In this document: positions 34,562 to 43,511 of the stretch, in pieces
Layout of the letters: each line of letters begins with the position of its first letter
How positions within the stretch are numbered: position 1 is the stretch's first letter
NCBI RefSeq assembly: GCF_009498215.1
Contig: NZ_CP043499.1
Coordinates: 496,001 to 560,000, forward strand
Source: Rhizobium grahamii
Lineage (GTDB): Bacteria > Pseudomonadota > Alphaproteobacteria > Rhizobiales > Rhizobiaceae
DNA length: 64,000 nucleotides
Reading direction: 5' to 3'
Position numbers and translations under genes: made by a program
Notes under the pieces: model-generated
Told to the model about the DNA's origin: nothing
The model's database searches: none
What the model saw: the letters and a program-made list of their open reading frames with translations, nothing else

Positions 34562-35878
34562 ATGTCGAGATTTCTAGCCGGCGTCGCAGCCGGCGCAGTC
34601 ATGTGCGCGCTGGCGGGAGGCGCGTTCGCAGCAGAGCTGCCAGGTAAATACGAGGGCGTCACGATTGACGCAAAGCTCATTGGTGGTCAGCAGTACGAAG
34701 GCCTTTATGCCCGTATCGCTGAATGGGAGAAGGCCACCGGAGCAAAAGTGAATATCCTGTCGAAGAAGAACCACTTCGAGCTCGACAAGGAAATCAAGTC
34801 CGATATCGCGACGGGCAATATCACCTGGTGCGTTGGTTCCAACCACTCGTCCTTTGCGCCGCAGTATCCGGATATCTACACGGACCTGTCGAAGCTGCTT
34901 CCGAAAGAAGAGATCGACGCCTTCGTGCCTGCCAACATCAAGTCTTCGACGCTGGGTGGCAAGCTCGTAATGCTGCCGCGCGCCCAGTTCGACGTATCCG
35001 CTCTCTACTATCAGAAGAGCCTTTACCAGGACGAGGCCAAGAAGGCGGCGTTCAAGGAAAAATACGGCTACGAGCTGACCCCGCCGGACACCTGGCAGCA
35101 GGTCGCGGATCAGGCTGCGTTCTTCGCGAAGCCGCCTGAGTTCTACGGCACCCAGTTTGCCGGCAAGGAAGAAGCGATCAATGGCCGCTTCTATGAAATG
35201 CTGGTCGCCGAAGGCGGCGAGTATCTCGATGCTGACGGCAAGCCTGCCTTCAACTCGGAAGCTGGCGTTCGCGCACTCGACTGGTTCGTCAATCTCTACA
35301 AGGCGAAGGCTGTTCCGGCTGGTACGACGAACTACCTCTGGGACGACCTCGGTCAGGGCTTTGCATCCGGCACCATCGCGATCAACCTCGATTGGCCGGG
35401 CTGGGCAAGCTTCTTCAATGATCCGAAGTCTTCCAAGGTTGCAGGCAATGTCGGCGTGAAGGTGCAGCCGGCCGGCTCGTCCGGCAAGCGCACGGGCTGG
35501 TCCGGTCATCACGGCTTCTCGGTTACGGAAAGCTGCGCCAACAAGGATGCTGCCGCCTCGCTCGTCTGGTTCCTGACCAACGAAGACAGCCAGAAGCTTG
35601 AATCCGCCGGCGGTCCGCTGCCGACCCGTACCGCCGTGTGGGACTGGGATATCAAGCAGGCCGAGAACGATCCTTACAAAAAGGAAGTGCTGACGGCGTT
35701 CCAGGAAGCGGCAAAGCACGCTTTCGCCGTTCCGCAGACGCCGTCCTGGATCGAAATTTCCAACGCGGTCTACCCGGAGCTTCAGGCTGCCATCCTTGGC
35801 GACAAGAGCTCCAAGGAAGCGCTGGATACCGCCGCCAAGAAGGCGACGCAGATCCTCGAGGATTCAGGCGAGCTTTAA
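34562..35878 (+). CDS. Sugar ABC transporter substrate-binding protein
   Basis: 438-residue periplasmic binding protein of the MalE/UgpB type. The signal peptide is MSRFLAGVAAGAVMCALAGG with AFA before the cleavage site. Later motifs include GLYARIAEWEKATGAKVNIL, LPTRTAVWDWDIK and FASGTIAINLDWPGWASFF. It is the first gene of a rightward operon of importer and sugar-catabolic genes; a perfect 10-bp stem-loop follows the stop. The downstream L-fuconate dehydratase and mutarotase make L-fucose or a close 6-deoxy-sugar the best guess for the ligand. Confidence 0.88.
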   Translation: MSRFLAGVAAGAVMCALAGGAFAAELPGKYEGVTIDAKLIGGQQYEGLYARIAEWEKATGAKVNILSKKNHFELDKEIKSDIATGNITWCVGSNHSSFAPQYPDIYTDLSKLLPKEEIDAFVPANIKSSTLGGKLVMLPRAQFDVSALYYQKSLYQDEAKKAAFKEKYGYELTPPDTWQQVADQAAFFAKPPEFYGTQFAGKEEAINGRFYEMLVAEGGEYLDADGKPAFNSEAGVRALDWFVNLYKAKAVPAGTTNYLWDDLGQGFASGTIAINLDWPGWASFFNDPKSSKVAGNVGVKVQPAGSSGKRTGWSGHHGFSVTESCANKDAAASLVWFLTNEDSQKLESAGGPLPTRTAVWDWDIKQAENDPYKKEVLTAFQEAAKHAFAVPQTPSWIEISNAVYPELQAAILGDKSSKEALDTAAKKATQILEDSGEL

Positions 35879-35888
35879 TCGCCTGTTC

Positions 35889-35912
35889 GTGGCGCCGGTA
35901 CGCCGGCGCCAC
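35889..35912 (+). other. Intercistronic stem-loop after the sugar-binding-protein gene
   Basis: GTGGCGCCGG (35889-35898) and CCGGCGCCAC (35903-35912) form a perfect 10-bp stem with a TACG loop, 11 bases after the stop codon and about 100 bases before the permease gene. No long T-run follows. Confidence 0.8.
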
Positions 35913-36010
35913 ATTTCATCATTCCCGTAAATTTGACGAGGACTGAGCGCTGCCGCTCGCCGGCAGGCATGGTCCTCCATTTGATTAGATAAGACAGGAG
36001 AAGCCAAGGC

Positions 36011-36907
36011 ATGAAAGGCTGGAGACCCCCGGCGCCGTTTCTGCTTCTGCTGCCCGCCATCGTGGTGCTCGCGGCCGTCGTCATCATTCCGCTCGTTCTT
36101 TCACTCTATTCGAGCTTCACCGCGTTCCGGCTGACGCAACCGGCATCGCTCTACACTTTCGTTGGTTTCCGCAACTACACGCGCATTCTGACAGACATCG
36201 AGTTCTGGACCGCATTTGGCCGAACCGTGCTCCTGCTGACCGTCGCGCTTAACGTGGAAATGCTGCTTGGGCTCGGGCTTGCGATGCTGGTCGAGAAAGC
36301 CACGTCCGGTCAGCGGGCGCTGCGCACCATCATGATGTTTCCCATGATGTTCTCGCCGATCCTTGTCGGCTTCCAGTTCAAGTTCATGTTCAATGACAAC
36401 ATCGGGCTCATCAACAATGCGCTGCAGTCGCTTGGCCTGACCGACCGGGCAATCCCGTGGCTGATCGATGGGCAACTCGCCTTCGTGGCCATCCTGGTTG
36501 CCGAGGTCTGGTCTTCCACGTCCGTGTTCGCGATCCTGATCCTTGCCGGACTACTCGCCATGCCGAAAGAGCCGATCGAGGCTGCCCGCGTCGACGGCTG
36601 TACACCGTGGCAGACCTTTCGCTATGTCACCTGGCCGTTCGTCATGCCCTTTGCCTATATCGCGATGACCATCCGTTCCCTGGATGTCGCGAGAGCCTAT
36701 GACATCGTCAAGATCATGACGGATGGCGGCCCGGCGAAGCGTACCGAACTGCTTTGGACGCTGGTATCGCGCACAGCCTATGCCGATGCCCGGATGGGGC
36801 TTGCCAACGCCATGGCTTACGCGGCGATCCTGCTGTCCATCGTCTTCACCGTCTATTTCTTCCGCAAGCTTTCGGCGGCGCGGACCCAGATCGCCGCGGA
36901 GTGGTGA
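36011..36907 (+). CDS. Sugar ABC transporter permease (MalF/UgpA type)
   Basis: 298-residue inner-membrane permease with six helices and the EAA loop EAARVDGCTPWQTFRYVTWP. An AGGAG lies upstream of the ATG. It forms the membrane pore with the next gene product, from which it is separated by one base. Confidence 0.92.
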   Translation: MKGWRPPAPFLLLLPAIVVLAAVVIIPLVLSLYSSFTAFRLTQPASLYTFVGFRNYTRILTDIEFWTAFGRTVLLLTVALNVEMLLGLGLAMLVEKATSGQRALRTIMMFPMMFSPILVGFQFKFMFNDNIGLINNALQSLGLTDRAIPWLIDGQLAFVAILVAEVWSSTSVFAILILAGLLAMPKEPIEAARVDGCTPWQTFRYVTWPFVMPFAYIAMTIRSLDVARAYDIVKIMTDGGPAKRTELLWTLVSRTAYADARMGLANAMAYAAILLSIVFTVYFFRKLSAARTQIAAEW

Positions 36908-36908
36908 G

Positions 36909-37775
36909 ATGAACGAAAACTCAAAAGCGCGCTACACCGGTCTCGTCCTTTCGGTCGCTCACAAGATCGGTCTTTTCCTCGCCATGGCGGTCATCTGCAT
37001 GCCTGGCCTGTGGATCGTCCTCTCCTCGTTCCGTCCGACAGTCGAGATCATGTCGAAGCCGCCGGTCTGGGTGCCTCAGTCCCTGTCCGGTGACGCCTAC
37101 GTCGCCATGTTCTCCGGCCTCGGCCAGGGCGGCATTCCGATTGTCAGCTACTTCACCAATTCGCTCATCATTTCCGTGACGTCCACGGCAATCGCGCTCG
37201 CGATCGGCATGGCAGGCGGTTACGCCTTCGCCCGCTTTCGCTTCCGTGCAAAGTCGTCGATCTTCCTCGGCCTGATGCTGACGCGCACGGTGCCCGGGAT
37301 TGCGTTGTCGCTGCCGCTGTTCTTTGTCTATTCGAAGCTTGGCATTATCGACACGCACTTCGGGCTGATCATTGCCTATGTCGCGCTGAATGTGCCGTTC
37401 ACCATCTGGCTGATCGACGGCTTCTTCCGGCAGGTGCCGAAGGATCTGGCCGAGGCGGCTCAGATCGATGGCTGCACGCGCTGGCAGGCTTTTTGGCAGG
37501 TCGAGTTTCCTCTTGCCGGTCCCGGTATCGCCTCAGCTGGCATCTTCGCCTTCCTGACGTCCTGGAACGAGTTCGCGCTTGCTTCGCAGCTTACGCGCTC
37601 GGTCAATTCAAAGACCCTGCCGGTCGGATTGCTGGACTACACCGCCGAATTCACCATCGATTGGCGCGGCATGTGCGCGCTGGCCGTGGTCATGATCATT
37701 CCCGCCCTCGTTCTGACCTTCATCGTCCAGAAGCATCTGGTTTCCGGCCTCACCTCCGGCGCAGTCAAAGGATAA
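36909..37775 (+). CDS. Sugar ABC transporter permease (MalG/UgpE type)
   Basis: 288-residue second permease. The start is the ATG at 36909, immediately after the stop of the first permease; a longer frame reading through the neighbour is rejected. Seen: six helices, FARFRFRAKSSIFLGLMLTR and the EAA loop EAAQIDGCTRWQAFWQVEFP. It is three bases upstream of the ATPase gene. Confidence 0.92.
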   Translation: MNENSKARYTGLVLSVAHKIGLFLAMAVICMPGLWIVLSSFRPTVEIMSKPPVWVPQSLSGDAYVAMFSGLGQGGIPIVSYFTNSLIISVTSTAIALAIGMAGGYAFARFRFRAKSSIFLGLMLTRTVPGIALSLPLFFVYSKLGIIDTHFGLIIAYVALNVPFTIWLIDGFFRQVPKDLAEAAQIDGCTRWQAFWQVEFPLAGPGIASAGIFAFLTSWNEFALASQLTRSVNSKTLPVGLLDYTAEFTIDWRGMCALAVVMIIPALVLTFIVQKHLVSGLTSGAVKG

Positions 37776-37778
37776 ACC

Positions 37779-38876
37779 ATGGCAACCGTCTCCCTCGAAA
37801 AACTGGTCAAGCGCTACGGTTCCCTTGACGTTGTCCACGGTATCGACCTGGAAGTCGCCGATCGCGAGTTCATTGCTCTCGTCGGCCCATCGGGCTGCGG
37901 CAAGTCCACGACGCTTCGAATGATCGCCGGTCTCGAGCCGATCTCTGGCGGAAACCTGAAGATCGACGGCCGCGTCGTCAACGACCTGCCGCCTCGTTCA
38001 CGCAATCTCGCCATGGTCTTCCAGTCCTACGCGCTTTACCCGCACATGACGGTACGCGAGAACATGGGCTTCTCGCTGAAGATATCTGGCATGAAGCCGG
38101 AGGAGATCGTCCCGCGCGTGGATGAAGCGGCGCGGACGCTCGACCTGACTCACCTCCTCGACCGTCGCCCGTCGCAATTGTCGGGCGGTCAGCGCCAGCG
38201 CGTTGCCATGGGTCGCGCAATCGTGCGCAACCCTGATGTCTTCCTCTTCGATGAGCCGCTGTCGAATCTCGACGCGAAGCTCAGGACGCAGATGCGCGTC
38301 GAGATCAAGAAGCTTCATGCCAAGGTCAAATCGACGGTCATCTACGTTACCCACGACCAAGTCGAGGCGATGACGCTTGCCGACCGTATCGTCATCATGC
38401 GCGACGGCCGCATCGAGCAGGTGGGAACGCCGGAGGATGTGTTCCAGCGCCCGCAGTCGAAGTTCGTCGCAGGCTTCATCGGATCTCCGCCGATGAACCT
38501 CAAGGATGCCGAGATCGCGGACGGGCATGTGGTGTTCGAAAACGGCGACCGTCTCCCGATCCCGGCGCGCTTCCGCGACCGGGTGAGCGCCGGCCAGAAA
38601 ATTACCTTCGGCCTTCGCCCCGATGACCTTTATCCCGCCGGTCACGGTCTCCACTCCGGCCACGAAGCCGACGTCCATTCGCAGGATCTGGCGGTGACGC
38701 TGACCGAGCCGCTCGGAAACGAAACGCTGGTGTTTTCCGATTTCGGAAATGCCGAGTGGGTCGGCCGCATGTTGAATCCCCGCTCGCTGCGGCCCGGCGA
38801 ACGGGTGAACTTCTGCTTCGATCTTGCACAAGCTCATCTCTTCGACCGCGACAGCGGCCGCACGCTGAGGGTCTGA
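37779..38876 (+). CDS. Sugar ABC transporter ATPase (UgpC/MsmK type)
   Basis: 365-residue ATPase with C-terminal TOBE regulatory domain, usual for sugar importers of the MalK class. Walker A GPSGCGKSTTLRMIAG near residue 36, signature LSGGQRQRVAMGRAI, Walker B VFLFDEPLSNLDAK, H-loop VTHDQVEAMTLADR. The TOBE part has FIGSPPMNLKDAEI and GLRPDDLYP. It completes the importer and is followed after five bases by the enolase-superfamily gene. Confidence 0.93.
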   Translation: MATVSLEKLVKRYGSLDVVHGIDLEVADREFIALVGPSGCGKSTTLRMIAGLEPISGGNLKIDGRVVNDLPPRSRNLAMVFQSYALYPHMTVRENMGFSLKISGMKPEEIVPRVDEAARTLDLTHLLDRRPSQLSGGQRQRVAMGRAIVRNPDVFLFDEPLSNLDAKLRTQMRVEIKKLHAKVKSTVIYVTHDQVEAMTLADRIVIMRDGRIEQVGTPEDVFQRPQSKFVAGFIGSPPMNLKDAEIADGHVVFENGDRLPIPARFRDRVSAGQKITFGLRPDDLYPAGHGLHSGHEADVHSQDLAVTLTEPLGNETLVFSDFGNAEWVGRMLNPRSLRPGERVNFCFDLAQAHLFDRDSGRTLRV

Positions 38877-38881
38877 CGATA

Positions 38882-40000
38882 ATGGCCAAGATCGAGCGCA
38901 TCGAATTGAGGATGGTCGACCTTCGCCCGAAGGTCGAGCGTACCGACGCCATCCAGAGCTTCGTCAGTCAGGAAACGCCGCTCGTCACCATCACAGACAG
39001 TGATGGTGCCCGCGGCACCGGTTACAGTTACACGATCGGCACTGGCGGTTCCTCCGTCATGCGTCTTCTCGCCGATCACCTTGCGCCGCGCCTGATTGGT
39101 CGCGATGCCGACCAGATCGAGGCAATCTGGCACGAACTTGAGTTTGCGACTCATGCAACGACCATCGGCGCCATCACCTCGATCGCGCTGGCCGCGATCG
39201 ACACGGCGTTGTGGGACTTGCGCGCTCGGAAACAAGGTCTGCCGTTGTGGAAACTTGCCGGCGGTGCGAAGGACCGCTGCCCGCTCTACACGACCGAGGG
39301 TGGCTGGCTGCACATTCCGACCGAGGCGCTGGTCGAGGATGCCCGCGATGCGAAATCCAAGGGCTTCACCGGCTCCAAGGTGAAGATCGGCAAACCGCAT
39401 GGCTCCGAGGATTTCGCGCGTCTGTCCGCCGTCCGCAAGGCTGTCGGAGACGGCTACGAGATCATGACGGATGCCAATCAGGGATTTACGGTCGACGAGG
39501 CGATCCGCCGGGCAGACCGTCTGCGTGAACTGGACCTCGGCTGGCTGGAAGAGCCCTTGCCTGCCGACGACATCGATGGGCACGTCAGGCTCAACCGCGC
39601 CAGCCCGACTCCTGTCGCCGTCGGTGAGTCTCTGTATTCGATACGTCATTTCCGCGAGTACATGCAGAAGGGCGCCTGCTCGATCGTGCAGGTCGATGCT
39701 GGCCGTATCGGCGGGATCACGCCTTGGCTCAAGGTCGCACATGCGGCCGAAGCCTTCGACATGCCGGTTTGCCCGCACTTCCTGATGGAGCTGCATGTCA
39801 GTCTCACCTGCGCTGTGCCAAACGGCAAGTATGTCGAGTACATTCCGCAACTTGACGATATCACGACCTCGAGGCTGAAGATCGAGCAGGGGATGGCGCT
39901 TGCCCCATCGACGCCGGGGCTCGGTATCGATTGGGACTGGGAGGCGATTTCGTCCCGTTCGATTGGAGAGTTCGAACGCGAGATCAGGCAGGGAGGTTAA
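38882..40000 (+). CDS. Enolase-superfamily dehydratase/racemase (mandelate racemase subgroup)
   Basis: 372 residues from the ATG at 38882; an in-frame upstream start overlaps the ATPase gene and is rejected. Active-site features: K-x-K in GSKVKIGKP, metal ligands in MTDANQGFTV (Asp), WLEEPLPADD (Glu) and AVGESLYS (Glu), and the catalytic Asp/His pair in QVDAGRIGG and CPHFLMELH. This set fits acid-sugar dehydratases of the mandelate-racemase subgroup. Since a separate L-fuconate dehydratase is encoded at 43512, it probably acts on another sugar acid, giving the locus a second entry point. Confidence 0.9.
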   Translation: MAKIERIELRMVDLRPKVERTDAIQSFVSQETPLVTITDSDGARGTGYSYTIGTGGSSVMRLLADHLAPRLIGRDADQIEAIWHELEFATHATTIGAITSIALAAIDTALWDLRARKQGLPLWKLAGGAKDRCPLYTTEGGWLHIPTEALVEDARDAKSKGFTGSKVKIGKPHGSEDFARLSAVRKAVGDGYEIMTDANQGFTVDEAIRRADRLRELDLGWLEEPLPADDIDGHVRLNRASPTPVAVGESLYSIRHFREYMQKGACSIVQVDAGRIGGITPWLKVAHAAEAFDMPVCPHFLMELHVSLTCAVPNGKYVEYIPQLDDITTSRLKIEQGMALAPSTPGLGIDWDWEAISSRSIGEFEREIRQGG

Positions 40001-40003
40001 TCC

Positions 40004-40333
40004 ATGACGCGCATGGGTATGGTCATCGGGCTGAAGCTCGAGAAGATCGAGGAATACAAGCGCCTGCATGCAGCCGTTTGGCCCGACGTGCTGGCGATGA
40101 TCTCCGCGTGCAACATCCGCAACTATTCGATCTTCCTGAGGGAACCCGAGAACCTTCTGTTCTCCGTCTTCGACTACGTCGGCGAAAACTACGAGGCTGA
40201 CATGGCCAAGATGGCTGCCGACCCGAAGACGCGGGAGTGGTGGGCGGTCTGCATGCCTTGCCAGGATCCGCTCCCAACCCGCAAAAGCGGGGAGTGGTGG
40301 GCTGGAATGGAGGAAGTGTTCTTCCATGGCTGA
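40004..40333 (+). CDS. L-rhamnose/L-fucose-type mutarotase (RhaM family)
   Basis: 109-residue enzyme of the RhaM fold that interconverts alpha and beta anomers of 6-deoxy-sugars. Visible conserved features: EYKRLHAAVWPDVLAMI with the active-site His, NIRNYSIFL, and the tryptophan pair REWWAVCMPCQDPLP. It is three bases from the previous stop and overlaps the next gene. Mutarotases of this type accompany L-rhamnose or L-fucose use, which supports the sugar assignment. Confidence 0.88.
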   Translation: MTRMGMVIGLKLEKIEEYKRLHAAVWPDVLAMISACNIRNYSIFLREPENLLFSVFDYVGENYEADMAKMAADPKTREWWAVCMPCQDPLPTRKSGEWWAGMEEVFFHG

Positions 40334-41402
40334 GTTCAACCCCGAAAGCCTGGTGCAATCCTGGCCGTTACCGTCAAAGCCACGCCCGATCGTCACGTTC
40401 GGTGCGGGCTCCATTGTCGGCGATGCGCACTTTCCCGCTTATCGCAAGGGAGGCTTGCCGATCGCCGGTCTCTATGACCCCGATTACGAAAAGGCGAGGG
40501 CGCTGGCGGACAAATGGGGTGTGACGGCATTCCGGACGATTGCGGACGCGGTTGCGGTCGAGAATGCGGTCTTCGATCTCGCGACGCCGCCGAATGCGCA
40601 CGCTGCCGTTCTTGCAGCCCTGCCTGACGGAGCCGCGGCGCTTATTCAGAAGCCGATGGGCTCGGACCTCGCGGCCGCAAGCGAGATTCTGAAAATCTGC
40701 CGGAAAAAGAACCTGACGGCGGCCGTCAATTTCCAGCTGCGCTTCGCGCCGATGCTGCTGGCATTGAAAGACGCTATCGCCAAGGGAATGCTGGGTGAGG
40801 TCGTCGATTTCGAAGTGCACCTCGCGCTCGATACGCCCTGGGGTCTCTGGTCCTTTCTGGAGGGGCTGCCGCGCATCGAGATCGCGATGCATTCGATCCA
40901 CTATCTCGACGCCATCCGTCAGATTCTCGGAGATCCGAAGGGCGTTCACGCCAAATCGATCGGCCACCCGAACCACAAGATGGCGCAGACACGTACCACG
41001 GCCATTCTCGATTATGGCGACAGGGTCAGATGTGCGGTCTCCATCAACCACGACCATGCCTTCGGGCGCAGGCACCAGGCATGCGATTTCCGGATCTGCG
41101 GGACGGAGGGTGCAGCCTACGTCCAGCTGGGTGTCAATCTCGACTATCCGAATGGCGAGCCTGACATCTTGGAAATCAGGTCGAAGGGCGGCTCCGAGTG
41201 GGTGGCGGTGCCGTTGAAGGGCACATGGTTTCCCGATGCCTTTGTTGGACGCATGGCGAACCTGCAGAGGTTTGTGTCCGGTGAGGACGATGAACTCGTA
41301 TCCTCGGTCGAGGATGCATGGATGACGATGGCTCTGGTCGAAGCGGCCTACGAGTCGAGCGCCCGGCCGGCGACGCCGCTCGCAGCGCGCCCCGCGTTCT
41401 GA
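40326..41402 (+). CDS. Gfo/Idh/MocA-family oxidoreductase
   Basis: 358-residue NAD(P)-dependent sugar dehydrogenase. The nucleotide motif is IVTFGAGSIVGDAHFPAYRK. The usual E-K-P of the family is Q-K-P here (ALIQKPMGSDLAAASEILKI). The C-terminal domain has the substrate region AMHSIHYLDAIRQILGDPKG. It likely oxidises the sugar to a lactone as the first oxidative step, L-fucose being the best candidate. It overlaps the mutarotase gene by eight bases. Confidence 0.85.
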   Translation: MAEFNPESLVQSWPLPSKPRPIVTFGAGSIVGDAHFPAYRKGGLPIAGLYDPDYEKARALADKWGVTAFRTIADAVAVENAVFDLATPPNAHAAVLAALPDGAAALIQKPMGSDLAAASEILKICRKKNLTAAVNFQLRFAPMLLALKDAIAKGMLGEVVDFEVHLALDTPWGLWSFLEGLPRIEIAMHSIHYLDAIRQILGDPKGVHAKSIGHPNHKMAQTRTTAILDYGDRVRCAVSINHDHAFGRRHQACDFRICGTEGAAYVQLGVNLDYPNGEPDILEIRSKGGSEWVAVPLKGTWFPDAFVGRMANLQRFVSGEDDELVSSVEDAWMTMALVEAAYESSARPATPLAARPAF

Positions 41403-41414
41403 GGATTACAGACG

Positions 41415-41867
41415 ATGGAACAGACGAAATATTTCGAAGACTACGAGATTGGTGCCGGCAGGGTAACCAATGGCCGGACGATCACCGAGACGGACTTCGT
41501 GGTCCATGCCGGCCATACGGGGGATTTCTTCCCACACCATATGGATGCCGAGTTCATGAAGACCCAGCCGTTTGGCCAGCGTATCGCCCACGGGACGATG
41601 GTGTTCTCGATCGGGGTCGGGCTGACGGCAAGCGTCATCAATCCGGTGGCGTTTTCCTACGGATACGACCGCATGCGCTTCGTGAGGCCGGTTTTCATCG
41701 GCGATACCATCCGCACGCGCGTGACGATAACCGCGAAGGAGGACGACCCGAAGCGGGCCGGCCACGGTCGTGTGGTGGAACGCACCGAAGTCATAAACCA
41801 GAGGGATGAGGTCGTGCTTGCCGCTGACCACATCTACGTCGTCGAGCGCCGGCCAAAGGCCGCCTGA
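41415..41867 (+). CDS. MaoC-like (R)-hydratase-fold protein
   Basis: 150-residue hot-dog-fold protein of the MaoC family. Seen: KYFEDYEIGAGRVTNGRTIT, the hydratase motif DFVVHAGHTGDFFPHHMDAE and FGQRIAHGTMVFSIGVGLTA. Such proteins hydrate enoyl-CoA esters or form part of dehydratases. Its place within a sugar-catabolic operon, together with a CoA-transferase upstream, is unusual and suggests a CoA-linked side route. Confidence 0.87.
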   Translation: MEQTKYFEDYEIGAGRVTNGRTITETDFVVHAGHTGDFFPHHMDAEFMKTQPFGQRIAHGTMVFSIGVGLTASVINPVAFSYGYDRMRFVRPVFIGDTIRTRVTITAKEDDPKRAGHGRVVERTEVINQRDEVVLAADHIYVVERRPKAA

Positions 41868-41891
41868 AACAAGCAGACAAGGAGGCGACCA

Positions 41892-42626
41892 ATGTCCCGT
41901 TCCCTAGAAAACAAGCGAGTCCTCGTCACCGCCGCCGGTCAGGGCATCGGTCGCGCCAGCGCACTGGCCTTTGCCCGCGCCGGCGCCAAAGTCGTCGCAA
42001 CTGACATCAACGCCGAAGCCTTGGCGACCCTGGAAGGTCAGGCCGGCATCTCGGTGCGCCGCCTGGATGTGCTGAACGGCGAGGCCGTCAACGCGGTCGT
42101 TAGCGAAACCGGTCCGTTTGACGTACTCTTCAACTGCGCCGGCATCGTCCACAGCGGGACGGTTCTTGAAATGCCGGATGCTGACCTAGATTTTGCCTTC
42201 GACCTCAATGTGCGGGCCATGGTCCGGACGATCCGCACCGTCCTGCCGGGCATGCTGGAGCGAAAGGATGGTGCCATCATCAACATGGCATCGGTTGCCT
42301 CGAGCGTGAAAGGGGTGCCGAACCGGGCTGCTTACACCATCACGAAGGCTGCGGTCGTTGGCCTGACCAAGTCCATCGCTGCCGACTACGTGGGGCATGG
42401 TATTCGCTGCAACGCCATTTGCCCCGGTACAGTCGAAAGCCCTTCCTTGCAGGATCGGCTGCGCGCACAGGGAGACTACGAGGCCGCGCGCAGCGCGTTT
42501 GTGGCGCGTCAGCCGATCGGCCGAATTGGTACGCCTGAGGAAATCGCCGACTTGGCGGTCTACCTCGCCACCGCCTCCTACACGACCGGCCAAGCCTATG
42601 CCATCGACGGCGGCTGGACCATCTGA
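41892..42626 (+). CDS. SDR dehydrogenase, probably 2-keto-3-deoxy-L-fuconate dehydrogenase
   Basis: 244-residue short-chain dehydrogenase. Cofactor motif VTAAGQGIGRASALAFARAG, NAAG-like FNCAGIVHSG, catalytic Ser and Tyr-x3-Lys in AAYTITKAAVVGLTKSIAAD, and end motif ATASYTTGQAYAIDGGWTI. Its sequence and position, directly before an FAH-type hydrolase and L-fuconate dehydratase, fit oxidation of 2-keto-3-deoxy-L-fuconate to the 2,4-diketo acid. GGAGG precedes the ATG. Function inferred. Confidence 0.87.
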   Translation: MSRSLENKRVLVTAAGQGIGRASALAFARAGAKVVATDINAEALATLEGQAGISVRRLDVLNGEAVNAVVSETGPFDVLFNCAGIVHSGTVLEMPDADLDFAFDLNVRAMVRTIRTVLPGMLERKDGAIINMASVASSVKGVPNRAAYTITKAAVVGLTKSIAADYVGHGIRCNAICPGTVESPSLQDRLRAQGDYEAARSAFVARQPIGRIGTPEEIADLAVYLATASYTTGQAYAIDGGWTI

Positions 42627-42644
42627 CGACGGAAAGGACTAATC

Positions 42645-43487
42645 ATGAAACTGATGCGCGTCGGCCCGATCGGCCAGGAGAAGCCCGCACTTCTCGACAA
42701 GGACGGCAAGATCCGTGATCTTTCAGCCCATATCACGGATGTCGGCGGTTCTGCGATTTCGCAGGAAGGCCTGGCGAGGATCGCTGCCCTTAATCCGGCC
42801 TCTCTTCCCGAACTTGCAGCTGAGCGGATAGGCGCCTGCGTTGCCGGTACGGGCAAGTTCATCTGCATCGGCCTCAACTACTCCGACCACGCCGCTGAGA
42901 GCGGTATGGCCGTTCCGCCGGAGCCAGTGATCTTCATGAAGGCCACGTCGGCACTTTGCGGCCCGAACGATGACGTGTTGATCCCGCGAGGCTCCGAAAA
43001 GACCGATTGGGAAGTCGAACTCGGCGTCGTTATCGGCAAGACGGCCAAATATGTGAGCGAAGCGGAAGCGCTTGATTATGTTGCCGGCTACTGCGTCTCT
43101 CACGACGTCTCGGAGCGGGCCTTTCAGACAGAGCGCGCCGGCCAATGGACCAAGGGCAAGTCCTGCGACACCTTTGGACCAATCGGTCCCTGGCTCGTCA
43201 CGAAAGACGAGGTTCCCGATCCCCAGAAGCTTTCCATGTGGCTGACGGTCAACGGACAGAAGATGCAGGACGGCAGCTCGGCGACCATGGTCTACGGCGT
43301 CGCGTTCCTCGTCTCGTATCTCTCGCAGTTCATGTCGTTGCACCCGGGCGACGTCATTTCCACCGGAACGCCCCCAGGTGTCGGCATGGGCATGAAGCCA
43401 CCGCGCTACCTCAAAGCCGGTGATGTCGTTGAACTCGGCATCGAAGGGCTCGGGTCGCAGAAGCAGACTTTCCGCGCCGACGCCTGA
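42645..43487 (+). CDS. FAH-family hydrolase, probably 2,4-diketo-3-deoxy-L-fuconate hydrolase
   Basis: 280-residue fumarylacetoacetate-hydrolase fold. Visible: FICIGLNYSDHAAESGM, PVIFMKATSAL, the metal-ligand region DWEVELGVVIG, GYCVSHDVSERAFQ and ISTGTPPGVGMGMKPP. In non-phosphorylating L-fucose and L-rhamnose pathways such enzymes split the 2,4-diketo-3-deoxy acid to pyruvate and lactate. Operon position between the SDR and the dehydratase supports this. Start at the ATG following GAAAGGA. Confidence 0.88.
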   Translation: MKLMRVGPIGQEKPALLDKDGKIRDLSAHITDVGGSAISQEGLARIAALNPASLPELAAERIGACVAGTGKFICIGLNYSDHAAESGMAVPPEPVIFMKATSALCGPNDDVLIPRGSEKTDWEVELGVVIGKTAKYVSEAEALDYVAGYCVSHDVSERAFQTERAGQWTKGKSCDTFGPIGPWLVTKDEVPDPQKLSMWLTVNGQKMQDGSSATMVYGVAFLVSYLSQFMSLHPGDVISTGTPPGVGMGMKPPRYLKAGDVVELGIEGLGSQKQTFRADA

Positions 43488-43511
43488 TACCAACCAAAAA
43501 AGAGCATCCTC

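Noticed and set aside
34574..35719. 381-codon open frame on the - strand opposite the sugar-binding protein
   Set aside because: Shadow of a signal-peptide-bearing binding protein; no independent support.
38834..40414. 526-codon open frame on the - strand opposite the enolase-superfamily and mutarotase genes
   Set aside because: It spans two genes with recognised active sites, shows no family features and has no start signal.
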